A stretch of DNA of 11,916 bases, from positions 1-11,916 of the forward strand of contig JASLDK010000193.1 of NCBI GenBank assembly GCA_030145945.1, given 5' to 3'. The notes beneath the pieces were generated by a model, which worked only from the letters and a program-made list of their open reading frames with translations, was not told the DNA's origin and searched no databases. The stretch is from Nocardioides sp. (GTDB lineage Bacteria > Actinomycetota > Actinomycetes > Propionibacteriales > Nocardioidaceae). Shown piece by piece: positions 1-6,223 of this stretch (the first letter of the stretch is position 1; the number at the start of each line of letters is the position of its first letter). The position numbers were made by a program, and so were the translations under genes.

Positions 1-204
1 GGGCGGCACGTCGACCTGCGGGGGTGGGGCGACGGCGGCTGGTGCGGGCGGCGTACCGGCGTCGGCGCGCATCTCGTCCCACCAGCGTTCGGCCGCGCCC
101 GTGCGCCACGCGGCCGCGCCGCCGCCGAGCAGGGCGACCACGAGCGCCCAGGCGACGACTCGACGGCCTCGCCTCGAACCGGCATCGCCGTCCTTGTCCG
201 CCAC
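1..204 (-). CDS. dacB: D-alanyl-D-alanine carboxypeptidase, N-terminal fragment (partial)
   Basis: Only the first 68 codons are in the window; the gene runs off the left edge. It starts at GTG (202-204), with AGAGGA at 211-216 six bases upstream. The peptide begins MADKDGDAGSRRGRRVVAWA, a basic N-terminus followed by a hydrophobic stretch (about residues 16-32) that would act as a signal peptide or membrane anchor. An Ala/Pro-rich linker follows (about 50-68). No catalytic motif lies in the visible part. The identification rests mainly on context: in many actinomycetes ppa is divergent from a dacB-tilS-hpt-ftsH cluster, and the PBP4-type carboxypeptidase there starts with this kind of anchor and Pro-rich segment. 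It would trim peptidoglycan stem peptides outside the membrane. Any other secreted protein with an N-terminal anchor remains possible. Confidence 0.6.
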   Translation of the reverse strand, partial: MADKDGDAGSRRGRRVVAWALVVALLGGGAAAWRTGAAERWWDEMRADAGTPPAPAAVAPPPQVDVPP

Positions 205-246
205 TCGCCGTCCTCTCGAAGTTCGTCCCGACTGCGCATTCTGGGA

Positions 247-276
247 CATTGTGCGGGACAATGAGCCGAATATCGG
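247..276. promoter_or_regulatory. Divergent dacB/ppa promoter region with two dyads
   Basis: The 149-bp gap between the divergent dacB and ppa starts contains two inverted repeats. One is CATTGT-GCGGG-ACAATG (247-263, 6-bp arms, 5-base spacer). The other is CCGA-ATA-TCGG (266-276). GGGACA also occurs twice in direct orientation at 243-248 and 255-260. A weak plus-strand promoter could use TTGTGC (249-254) and TATCGG (271-276) with a 16-base spacer, but the -10 match is poor. The region must hold both promoters; which dyad, if any, is an operator cannot be decided from sequence alone. Confidence 0.3.
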
Positions 277-353
277 CGGCGGGCGGCCCGGCAACACTGG
301 CGAACGCCCCGCATCGGACCCGCTCGGGTCCCGGACAAGTGTGGAGGAAGCCT

Positions 354-845
354 GTGCTGGAGTTCGACGTGCTCGTGGAGATCCCCAAGGGGAGCCGCAA
401 CAAGTACGAGGTCGACCACGAGACCGGGCGGATGCGCCTGGACCGGTTCCTCTTCACCTCCACGATGTATCCCGCCGACTACGGCTACATCGAGGACACC
501 CTCGGCCAGGACGGCGACCCGCTCGACGCGCTGGTGCTGCTCCAGGAGCCGACCTTCCCCGGCTGCCTGATCAAGTGCCGCGCGATCGGCATGTTCCGGA
601 TGACCGACGAGGCCGGCGGCGACGACAAGGTCCTCTGCGTCCCCGCGGGCGACCCGCGCATGGAGCACCTGCGCGACATCAACCACGTCCCGAACTTCGA
701 CCGCCTCGAGATCCAGCACTTCTTCGAGGTCTACAAGGACCTCGAGCCCGGCAAGTCCGTCGAGGGTGCCGACTGGGTCGGCCGCACCGACGCCGAGGCC
801 GAGATCAACGCCTCCTTCGAGCGTTTCAAGACCACCGGCCACTGA
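354..845 (+). CDS. ppa: Inorganic pyrophosphatase (family I)
   Basis: This cytosolic enzyme hydrolyses pyrophosphate to two phosphates, pulling biosynthetic reactions forward. The protein is 163 aa, the usual size for bacterial family I enzymes. It shows the metal-binding signature DGDPLDA at residues 53-59, preceded by EIPKGSRNKYE (9-19) and MYPADYGY (38-45). D90-D91-x-K-like catalytic residues lie around 90-92, and VYKDLEPGK is at 126-134. I chose GTG at 354 because GGAGGA (343-348) sits just upstream and the family conservation starts at MLEFDV. The open frame extends back to base 24, but that extension is low-complexity Arg/Pro-rich and overlaps dacB antisense. The gene ends 10 bp before the end of the convergent tetR gene. 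Confidence 0.96.
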   Translation: MLEFDVLVEIPKGSRNKYEVDHETGRMRLDRFLFTSTMYPADYGYIEDTLGQDGDPLDALVLLQEPTFPGCLIKCRAIGMFRMTDEAGGDDKVLCVPAGDPRMEHLRDINHVPNFDRLEIQHFFEVYKDLEPGKSVEGADWVGRTDAEAEINASFERFKTTGH

Positions 846-851
846 GCCGCC

Positions 852-865
852 GGCGCTACGGCGCC
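852..865 (+). terminator. Candidate ppa terminator hairpin with UACG tetraloop
   Basis: GGCGC (852-856) pairs with GCGCC (861-865) around a UACG loop. Read on the plus strand this gives the C(UACG)G form of the very stable UNCG tetraloop. It begins 7 bases after the ppa stop and overlaps the last bases of tetR on the other strand. There is no U-tract, which is common for actinobacterial terminators. Termination is inferred, not shown. Confidence 0.4.
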
Positions 866-1416
866 AACAGCATCGACAGCCCTGCGGCGATCGCCGCGGG
901 GCTGTCGTCGTTCTCCGGCGGCATCGTCACGTAGCTGACCGCGATCCGGGCCAGGACGCGTGAGAGCTCGGCACGAGCGTCGGCGGGGACGTGCGGCCAG
1001 GCAGCTGCCGCGGCCGCGTCCAGGTCGGCGGCGACCCGGCGAAGGAGACCACCCGCGTCGGCGGTGACGATACGAATCAGGTCGGCGTGGGCATCACCCG
1101 CTCGGACCCGCTCGATCAGCGGATCCTCGGCCGCCATCTCGAGGAACAGCCGCAGCCCGTCCTCCAATCCTCGTCGCGGGTCGTCGGCGCACTCGGCCAA
1201 GGTCGCCGCGATGACCGCGCAGAGGGCGTCAGCGAGGTGGAAGGTGTAGGCCTGCGCGAGGCCGTAGCGCGAGCCGAAGGAGTTGTAGAGCGTCTGCCTG
1301 CTCACCCCGGCATCGCGCGCGACGGCCTCGAGGGTGACCTCGCCCCAGGGGCGTTCGATCAACAGGTTGCGCAACGCCGCAAAGACAGCGGTACGCCGAT
1401 CAGCGGCTGCATTCAC
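856..1416 (-). CDS. TetR/AcrR-family transcriptional regulator
   Basis: This is a 186-aa one-domain-plus-sensor repressor of the usual TetR size. The N-terminal helix-turn-helix spans about residues 12-52, with VTLEAVARDAGVSRQTLYNS as the diagnostic segment (tyrosine-containing recognition helix, then F-G-S-R). The rest is an Ala-rich helical ligand-binding and dimerisation domain with no ligand signature I recognise. The start is GTG (1414-1416), overlapping the TGA of the upstream methyltransferase gene as GTGA, so translational coupling is likely. As the last gene of the acyl-CoA oxidase/methyltransferase operon, it probably senses an acyl-CoA or lipid-type ligand and controls its own operon; that is inference. 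Its 3' end carries the palindrome at 874-907. Confidence 0.92.
   Translation of the reverse strand: MNAAADRRTAVFAALRNLLIERPWGEVTLEAVARDAGVSRQTLYNSFGSRYGLAQAYTFHLADALCAVIAATLAECADDPRRGLEDGLRLFLEMAAEDPLIERVRAGDAHADLIRIVTADAGGLLRRVAADLDAAAAAAWPHVPADARAELSRVLARIAVSYVTMPPENDDSPAAIAAGLSMLLAP
874..907. repeat. 34-bp near-perfect palindrome inside the 3' end of tetR
   Basis: CGACAGCCC (874-882) is mirrored by GGGCTGTCG (899-907), and GCGGCGA (884-890) by TCGCCGC (891-897). The only mismatched pair, T883/G898, would be a U-G wobble in plus-strand RNA. The segment encodes residues near DDSPAAIAAGLS at the TetR C-terminus. It lies between convergent genes, right after the smaller hairpin at 852-865, so it could end transcription from either side. 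A U-tract is absent. Confidence 0.6.
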
Positions 1417-2108
1417 GGTGCGGTGTTCTCGCGTTTGACGCCGCGGAAATAGGCGATGGCTCCGCTGCGTTCGATCACGACATCGGCGATGTCCTGCTCC
1501 GCGAACCAGCGCTCGAGGTCGTGGGTGGTGCAGCCCGGTCCGAGCAGCCCGGCAACGCGACCGACCTGACGCAACGGCTCGAAGCGCAGGCCGGTGTCGT
1601 TGAGCAGGGCGCTGCCGGTGAGGACGCCGCCGGGGCGCAGGACGCGAGCCATCTCGACGACGGCGAGGCCGGGGTCGGGGAAGCAGTGCAGGCCGGTGAA
1701 GGTGACGACGAGGTCGAAGGAACGTTCGTCGAAGGGCAGGTTGCCGACATCGGCGATCCGGGGGACGACCTGGTCGGCGACACCGCGCCTCTCGGCGACA
1801 GCCAGGGTGCGGTCCAGCATGGTCTGGGCGATGTCACCGGCGACGTATTCCACGCCCTGGCCGGGTCGCAGGCCGCGCAGCGCGACGCCCCCGCCGCAGG
1901 GGATGTCGAGGATCCGGCTGCCGGCAGGCTGGCGGCCGATCTCGTCCGCGGCACGATAGAGCCGACCGAGGTCGCTGTTGATGCCCAGGCGCCAGACGGC
2001 GCCACCGGCGTGCGGGTGCTCGACGGTCCAGTCGTAGAAGGACGCCCAGAGCGGGTCGTCGGACCAGCCGCCCAGGCCGGGGACGTGCGAGAGGGCGGAG
2101 CGGATCAC
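1413..2108 (-). CDS. Class I SAM-dependent methyltransferase (type 11-like)
   Basis: The 231-aa protein has a Rossmann-type methyltransferase core. Motif I is ILDIPCGGG (residues 66-74). An acidic residue after strand 2 is in the VAGDIAQ segment (D92), DVGNLPF follows (120-126), then FDLVVTFTGLHCF (131-143) and the post-motif RVLRPGG (155-161). It transfers a methyl group from S-adenosylmethionine to an unknown small molecule; the type 11 family includes UbiE-like and lipid-modifying enzymes. The start is GTG at 2106-2108, overlapping the acyl-CoA oxidase stop as GTGA, and its own stop overlaps tetR the same way. Context suggests a substrate linked to lipid or acyl metabolism. The specific reaction is not recognisable. 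Confidence 0.9.
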   Translation of the reverse strand: MIRSALSHVPGLGGWSDDPLWASFYDWTVEHPHAGGAVWRLGINSDLGRLYRAADEIGRQPAGSRILDIPCGGGVALRGLRPGQGVEYVAGDIAQTMLDRTLAVAERRGVADQVVPRIADVGNLPFDERSFDLVVTFTGLHCFPDPGLAVVEMARVLRPGGVLTGSALLNDTGLRFEPLRQVGRVAGLLGPGCTTHDLERWFAEQDIADVVIERSGAIAYFRGVKRENTAP

Positions 2109-4093
2109 GGCGTACCTCCGGAAGATTCGGCGATCAGCGCCGGCGCCCGCAGCAACTCCTCGGGCACGGCGAAGCCGTCCACCAGCTCACGGGCGACCAG
2201 CCGCACCCGGCGACACAGGTCACCGATCTCGCGGGTGATCTGCTTGGAACGCTGCGTGGAGAGTCGGTCGTGCTCGATGAACCAGGCGGCATCCGCCTCG
2301 ATCCCCGACAGCGCATGCAGGTCGCACAGGGCGTTGAGGGCGAGCTTGAGATCGCCGTCCTCCATCGACTCGACCTTCTCGATGAACGCCTCGAGCACGA
2401 TCCGCTCGACGTGGGCACGGGCCGCGGAGATGACGTGGTCCTGCACCCGTGAGAAGACCTCGCCGGGGTTCATCCCGGAGTCGATGCCACGCTTGAGCCT
2501 TCGGGCGACTCCGCCGATCCGGTGTTCTTCGCGGAAGCGGTACATCGCCAGGTGATAGCTCGGATCCCGCAGGCCGGCGTCGGTCGACCAGTCGTCGTTG
2601 CCGCTCGGGAGGGCGTCACGGATGACCTGAAGGAGGCGATGGGCGCGGGTCCGCTCCAGGACCGTGTCGACCGCGAGACCCGCGACGAATCGGACCATCC
2701 CGAGCTGGTCGAGGTCGGAGAAGTCGCTGGAGAAATCGGTGAGCAGGCCCTTGCCGACGAGTTGCAGCAGGACGTGGTTGTCGCCCTCGAAGGTGGTGAA
2801 GACGTCGGTGTCGGCCTTCAGCGCGGCGAACCTGTTGATCGAGAGATAGCCCGCTCCACCACAGGCCTCACGGCACTCCTGGATCACATCGGTCGCCAGC
2901 CAGGTCGACAGCGCCTTGGTCCCGGCAGCCCGCGACTCGAGCAATTGACGCGACTCGTCGTCGGGCGTGATGCCGGAGAACACGTCGTGCAGGCGGCTCG
3001 TGAGCACCTCCTGCGCGAAGTGCAGCGCATAGGTGCGCGCGAGCCGGGGCAACAGACGGCGCTGGTGCAGGCCGTAGTCGAGCAGCAACTGCTCAGCCCC
3101 GTCGTCCGCACCGGTGTCGAATTGACGGCGCTGCAACGCATAGCGAACGGCGATCGTCAGCGCGACCTTCGCCGCGCTCACCCCGGCCGCGCCGACGGAG
3201 ACCCGTCCTTGGACCAGGGTGCCCAGCATCGTGAAGAACCGACGCCCGGAGCTCTCGATGTCGCTGACGTAGACACCGTCCTCGGTGACGTCGGCGAACC
3301 GGTTGAGAAGGTTCTCCCGCGGCACCCGGACCGTCCCCGCCGGGTCGAACCAGATCCGTCCGTTGTCGACGCCGTTGAGCCCCATCTTGGCGCCGTCGTC
3401 CTCGATCCGTACGCCGGGCAGCGGGTTCCCCGCCTCGTCGCGGAGAGGTACGACGAGCGCGTGGACGCCGTGTCCCTCGCCGGCCACCTCCAGCTGGGCG
3501 AACACGACGGCGGTGCGGGCATGCTGCGCGGCGTTGCCGATGTAGTCCTTGCCGGACTGCTCGTCAGGCGTGGTGATGACGAACTCCGCCGTGACCGGGT
3601 CGTAGGTGGCGCGCGTCCCGAGCGCCTGCACATTGCTGCCGTGGCCGGTCTCGGTCATCGCGAAGCAACCGAGCAGCCGGCCGGCGATCAGGTCGGACAG
3701 ATAGGCGTCATGGTGCCGCTTCGTGCCGAGCTGCAGGATCGCGCCGCCGAAGAGTCCGAACTGCACGCCGACCTTGACCAGCACGGACAGGTCGCCGTAC
3801 GCCAAGGTGCCGAAGGCGGCGATGGAGGCGCCGATGTCGCCGCCCCCGCCGTACTCCTTCGGGAAGCCCATGCCGACCGCGCCGGTGCTGGCGATCTCGA
3901 GGACCACCTCGCGGACCCGCTCGCGGAACTCCTCCTTGGACATGGTCTCGGCGTCCTCCAGCACGGAGGCGTACGCCGGCAGCAGCTCGCGCACCGTACG
4001 CCGGATCTCGGCGTGCTCGCCGTCGAGCAGGGCGGTGAGGGCGTCGACGTCGACGCTCAGTGGCGGGGGCGTGGAGGGGGCGTCGTCGGCCAT
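2105..4093 (-). CDS. Acyl-CoA oxidase/dehydrogenase (ACOX-like flavoprotein)
   Basis: The protein is 662 aa, the length of peroxisomal-type acyl-CoA oxidases and longer than ordinary acyl-CoA dehydrogenases (about 380-400 aa). Visible features are the FAD/acyl-binding CFAMTETGHGSN (143-154), RVSVGAAGVSAAKVAL (297-312), RRQF (322-325) and CGGAGYLS (411-418). TTFEGDNHVLLQLVGKGLL (433-451) contains the expected catalytic glutamate, E436. Residues after about 470 form the extra C-terminal helical domain of the ACOX type. It would desaturate acyl-CoA at the alpha-beta position in beta-oxidation. Sequence alone does not tell whether electrons go to O2 or to an electron-transfer flavoprotein. The start is ATG (4091-4093) with no Shine-Dalgarno and a -10 hexamer exactly six bases upstream, so the mRNA is probably leaderless. 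It heads the operon with the methyltransferase and tetR. Confidence 0.93.
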   Translation of the reverse strand: MADDAPSTPPPLSVDVDALTALLDGEHAEIRRTVRELLPAYASVLEDAETMSKEEFRERVREVVLEIASTGAVGMGFPKEYGGGGDIGASIAAFGTLAYGDLSVLVKVGVQFGLFGGAILQLGTKRHHDAYLSDLIAGRLLGCFAMTETGHGSNVQALGTRATYDPVTAEFVITTPDEQSGKDYIGNAAQHARTAVVFAQLEVAGEGHGVHALVVPLRDEAGNPLPGVRIEDDGAKMGLNGVDNGRIWFDPAGTVRVPRENLLNRFADVTEDGVYVSDIESSGRRFFTMLGTLVQGRVSVGAAGVSAAKVALTIAVRYALQRRQFDTGADDGAEQLLLDYGLHQRRLLPRLARTYALHFAQEVLTSRLHDVFSGITPDDESRQLLESRAAGTKALSTWLATDVIQECREACGGAGYLSINRFAALKADTDVFTTFEGDNHVLLQLVGKGLLTDFSSDFSDLDQLGMVRFVAGLAVDTVLERTRAHRLLQVIRDALPSGNDDWSTDAGLRDPSYHLAMYRFREEHRIGGVARRLKRGIDSGMNPGEVFSRVQDHVISAARAHVERIVLEAFIEKVESMEDGDLKLALNALCDLHALSGIEADAAWFIEHDRLSTQRSKQITREIGDLCRRVRLVARELVDGFAVPEELLRAPALIAESSGGTP

Positions 4094-4099
4094 GCGCCC

Positions 4100-4105
4100 A
4101 AACTA
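4100..4105 (-). promoter_or_regulatory. Candidate -10 element for a leaderless acyl-CoA oxidase mRNA
   Basis: On the minus strand TAGTTT (TANNNT consensus) is followed by six bases and then the ATG (4091-4093). Transcription would therefore start at or next to the A of the start codon. The 16-bp gap to the PAP2 stop (4110) leaves any -35 inside the end of that gene, and no good -35 is seen. No Shine-Dalgarno precedes the ATG, in keeping with a leaderless transcript. Confidence 0.5.
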
Positions 4106-4109
4106 GCGG

Positions 4110-5183
4110 TCAATCCGAGTCGACGGGGACCTTGGAGGTCGTGGTCGTCGGATGCGAATGCCCACCTCTGTCGAACACCTGGCCGCTGGCGATGCCGCCG
4201 ACGTAGAAGGACACGATGGCGATGGCGATGCCGGCGAGGTCGTCGGCGACGTAGTGCCAGCCGAAGTAGAGGGTCGCGATCACGGTGAGGCCGAAGTTGA
4301 TCCAGAAGATGATCTTCAGGATCCGCGCACGCAGGGTGTATTGCACCATCAGCGCGAACAGCAGCGTGATCGCGCAGTGCAGGCTGGCGAAACCGGCGAT
4401 CGAGTTGACGCCGGTCGCCCCGCCGTAGAGCACGTTGCCTCTCGCATTGACGATGCTGTTCATCAGGTCGGTAGTGCCGGTGTGCGCGAGCGAGGTGTAT
4501 TCCGGCGCGTAGGCGATGCCGGGGCCGAGCGTCGGCAACAGGTAGTAGGACAGCGTGCCGAGCGACCAGGCCAGGCACTGCGAGGTCACGAACCAGTAAC
4601 CGAACGACATGTTGCGCGACCACACCAGCCAGGCGGTGACGGCGAGCGGCACCAGCGGCAGGAAGCCGAGATAGATCGGGGAGAGCACGTGCGCCGTCAG
4701 GGACGTGCCGAAGACAGCGTGCAGCACGTCGCTCGGGTCGTGCCCGAAGAACAGCACTCGGTCCAGGATGTGCAGCTCGCGGTCGTAGGACAACGCCCGG
4801 ACCTCGCCGGCCTTGGCTCCCGGGTCGGAGCGCACGAACGGCAGGAAGGACTTGAGGTTCCGATAGCTGACATAGGTCAGGTAGAACCCGATCACGCCGA
4901 CCGCGACGAGGATCGCGCGTTCCTTGGTCCAGTGGGTCCTCAGCCGCTCGCGAACGACGGGAACGACGCGGCTGGGACGCCCGTGGGCCTTCCACAGCGC
5001 CAGCGGCAGCAGGTCGAGCAGGAGCGCTCCGAGCAGCAGCAGCGGGAGTCGGATGTACGACGGGCCGAGGAAGCTTCCCTCCGGGTCGAGCAGGCGGCGG
5101 TCGATCTTCCAGGCCGTGAACACTGCAAGGCCCAGCATGATCGCGGCCGTGCCGAGGAGGAGGCTGTAGGCGCGGCGATACAC
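4110..5183 (-). CDS. PAP2-family integral membrane phosphatase (PAP2_3 / IPC-synthase-like)
   Basis: The protein is 357 aa, hydrophobic, with roughly six to eight membrane segments (for example residues 7-23, 44-64, 89-105, 172-188, 261-281, 290-306, 314-334). Two active-site motifs of the PAP2_3 type are clear: ASLHCA (266-271, H269) and GWHYVADDLAG (308-318, H310 and D314). These residues form the phosphohistidine site of lipid phosphatases and inositol-phosphoceramide-synthase-like transferases. I chose GTG at 5181-5183: it follows the thiQ stop by 10 bases, has AGGA just upstream, and starts right before the first membrane segment. A longer frame to 5261 would overlap thiQ by 68 bases. 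Its position makes it a likely fourth gene of the TPP-controlled operon. The substrate is unknown: lipid phosphate is the family default, and a thiamine phosphate is only a guess from context. Confidence 0.88.
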   Translation of the reverse strand: MYRRAYSLLLGTAAIMLGLAVFTAWKIDRRLLDPEGSFLGPSYIRLPLLLLGALLLDLLPLALWKAHGRPSRVVPVVRERLRTHWTKERAILVAVGVIGFYLTYVSYRNLKSFLPFVRSDPGAKAGEVRALSYDRELHILDRVLFFGHDPSDVLHAVFGTSLTAHVLSPIYLGFLPLVPLAVTAWLVWSRNMSFGYWFVTSQCLAWSLGTLSYYLLPTLGPGIAYAPEYTSLAHTGTTDLMNSIVNARGNVLYGGATGVNSIAGFASLHCAITLLFALMVQYTLRARILKIIFWINFGLTVIATLYFGWHYVADDLAGIAIAIVSFYVGGIASGQVFDRGGHSHPTTTTSKVPVDSD

Positions 5184-5193
5184 CCGAGGGATC

Positions 5194-6219
5194 CTACGGT
5201 GCGCCGGTCGGGGAATCGGGGCCACCGGTGGGCAGGTCGGCGATTCCGTGCGATTCGACACGTACGACGACCCGCTGGCCGGGCTCCATGACGACCCCCG
5301 CAGCGGTGACGGCGTCCAGGTCGCCGACGCCGTCCACGCTCACGGTGAGGCGGCCGGTGTCGGGGGTGGGACGGAAGGTGCGAACGGTGGCGCGGATGCC
5401 GCCGTCTCCCTCGGGGGCGGCCTGGACAGCTTGCAGGGCTGACGGGCGCAGCGCCACCGGTCCTGTCGGGCGCCGGAGCAGCACGGTCGCCTCGGTCGAT
5501 GTCAGGACCCGCGTGTAGCCGAGGAAGTGGGCCGTCTCGGCGTCGACCGGGTGCGCCCACACCTCCCCCGTCGGGCCCTCCTGGACGATCCGGCCCGACC
5601 GCATCACAGCGAGCCGGTCCGCCACCGCGAACGCCTCGTCCTGGTCGTGGGTGACCAGCAGGGCCGTCGTACCGGACGCGGTCAGGATGCGGCGCAGATC
5701 GGTGGCGAGGCGGCCCCGCAGACTGGCGTCGAGGGCGCTGAGGGGCTCGTCGAGCAGGAGCAGCCGGGGTTGCGCCGCGAGTGAGCGGGCGAGGGCGACG
5801 CGCTGGCGCTCCCCACCGGACAGGGTGCGCGGGAGACGATCGGCGTATCCCCCAAGGCCGACGAGGTCGAGCAGGTCGTCGACCTCGGCCCGCACGGCCC
5901 GCCGGGAGATGCCTTGGCGACGTCGTGCATAGCCGACGTTTCGGGCGACGGTGAGGTGGTCGAAGAGCTGCCCGTCCTGGAACATCAGCGCGAACCCGCG
6001 CCGATGCGTGGGCACGCCGGCGAGATCGGCGCCGTCCCAGGAGATCCGCCCGCCGGTCAGCGGTTCGAGGCCCGCAACGGACCGCAGCAGCGTCGACTTC
6101 CCGCATCCCGAGGGGCCGAGCACGGCGAGAACGGTGCCATCGTCGACGGTGAGGTCGACGTCGTCGACCACGGTCACGCCGTCGAAGGCGATGCTCACGC
6201 CCTGCAACCGGAGGCTCAT
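5194..6219 (-). CDS. thiQ: Thiamine ABC transporter ATP-binding protein
   Basis: This is the ABC ATPase that powers import at the cytoplasmic face of the membrane. All motifs are intact: Walker A GPSGCGKST (35-43), Q-loop Q81, signature LSGGERQRVALARSLA (133-148), Walker B LLLLDE (153-158) and switch His H191 in VTHDQDEA. At 341 aa it is about 110 aa longer than enterobacterial ThiQ. The tail (from about 245) looks like a TOBE-type regulatory domain, as in the iron/polyamine/sulfate importer ATPases. The start is ATG at 6217-6219, four bases after the thiP stop. The thiamine assignment comes from the riboswitch and the B-P-Q gene order; on the ATPase sequence alone, iron(III) or another substrate would be equally acceptable. 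Confidence 0.88.
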   Translation of the reverse strand: MSLRLQGVSIAFDGVTVVDDVDLTVDDGTVLAVLGPSGCGKSTLLRSVAGLEPLTGGRISWDGADLAGVPTHRRGFALMFQDGQLFDHLTVARNVGYARRRQGISRRAVRAEVDDLLDLVGLGGYADRLPRTLSGGERQRVALARSLAAQPRLLLLDEPLSALDASLRGRLATDLRRILTASGTTALLVTHDQDEAFAVADRLAVMRSGRIVQEGPTGEVWAHPVDAETAHFLGYTRVLTSTEATVLLRRPTGPVALRPSALQAVQAAPEGDGGIRATVRTFRPTPDTGRLTVSVDGVGDLDAVTAAGVVMEPGQRVVVRVESHGIADLPTGGPDSPTGAP

Positions 6220-6223
6220 GGGT

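Noticed and set aside
24..353. N-terminal extension of pyrophosphatase
   Set aside because: The extension is Arg/Pro-rich, overlaps the start of dacB, and a good Shine-Dalgarno precedes the GTG at 354 where family similarity begins.
2522..4288. Plus-strand open frame of 588 codons opposite the acyl-CoA oxidase gene
   Set aside because: No domain is recognisable, the composition is biased, and it is fully antisense to a gene with strong family motifs.
5184..5261. Longer start for the PAP2 gene at 5261
   Set aside because: It would overlap thiQ by 68 bases and add a Pro/Arg-rich leader. GTG at 5183 has a better ribosome site and position.
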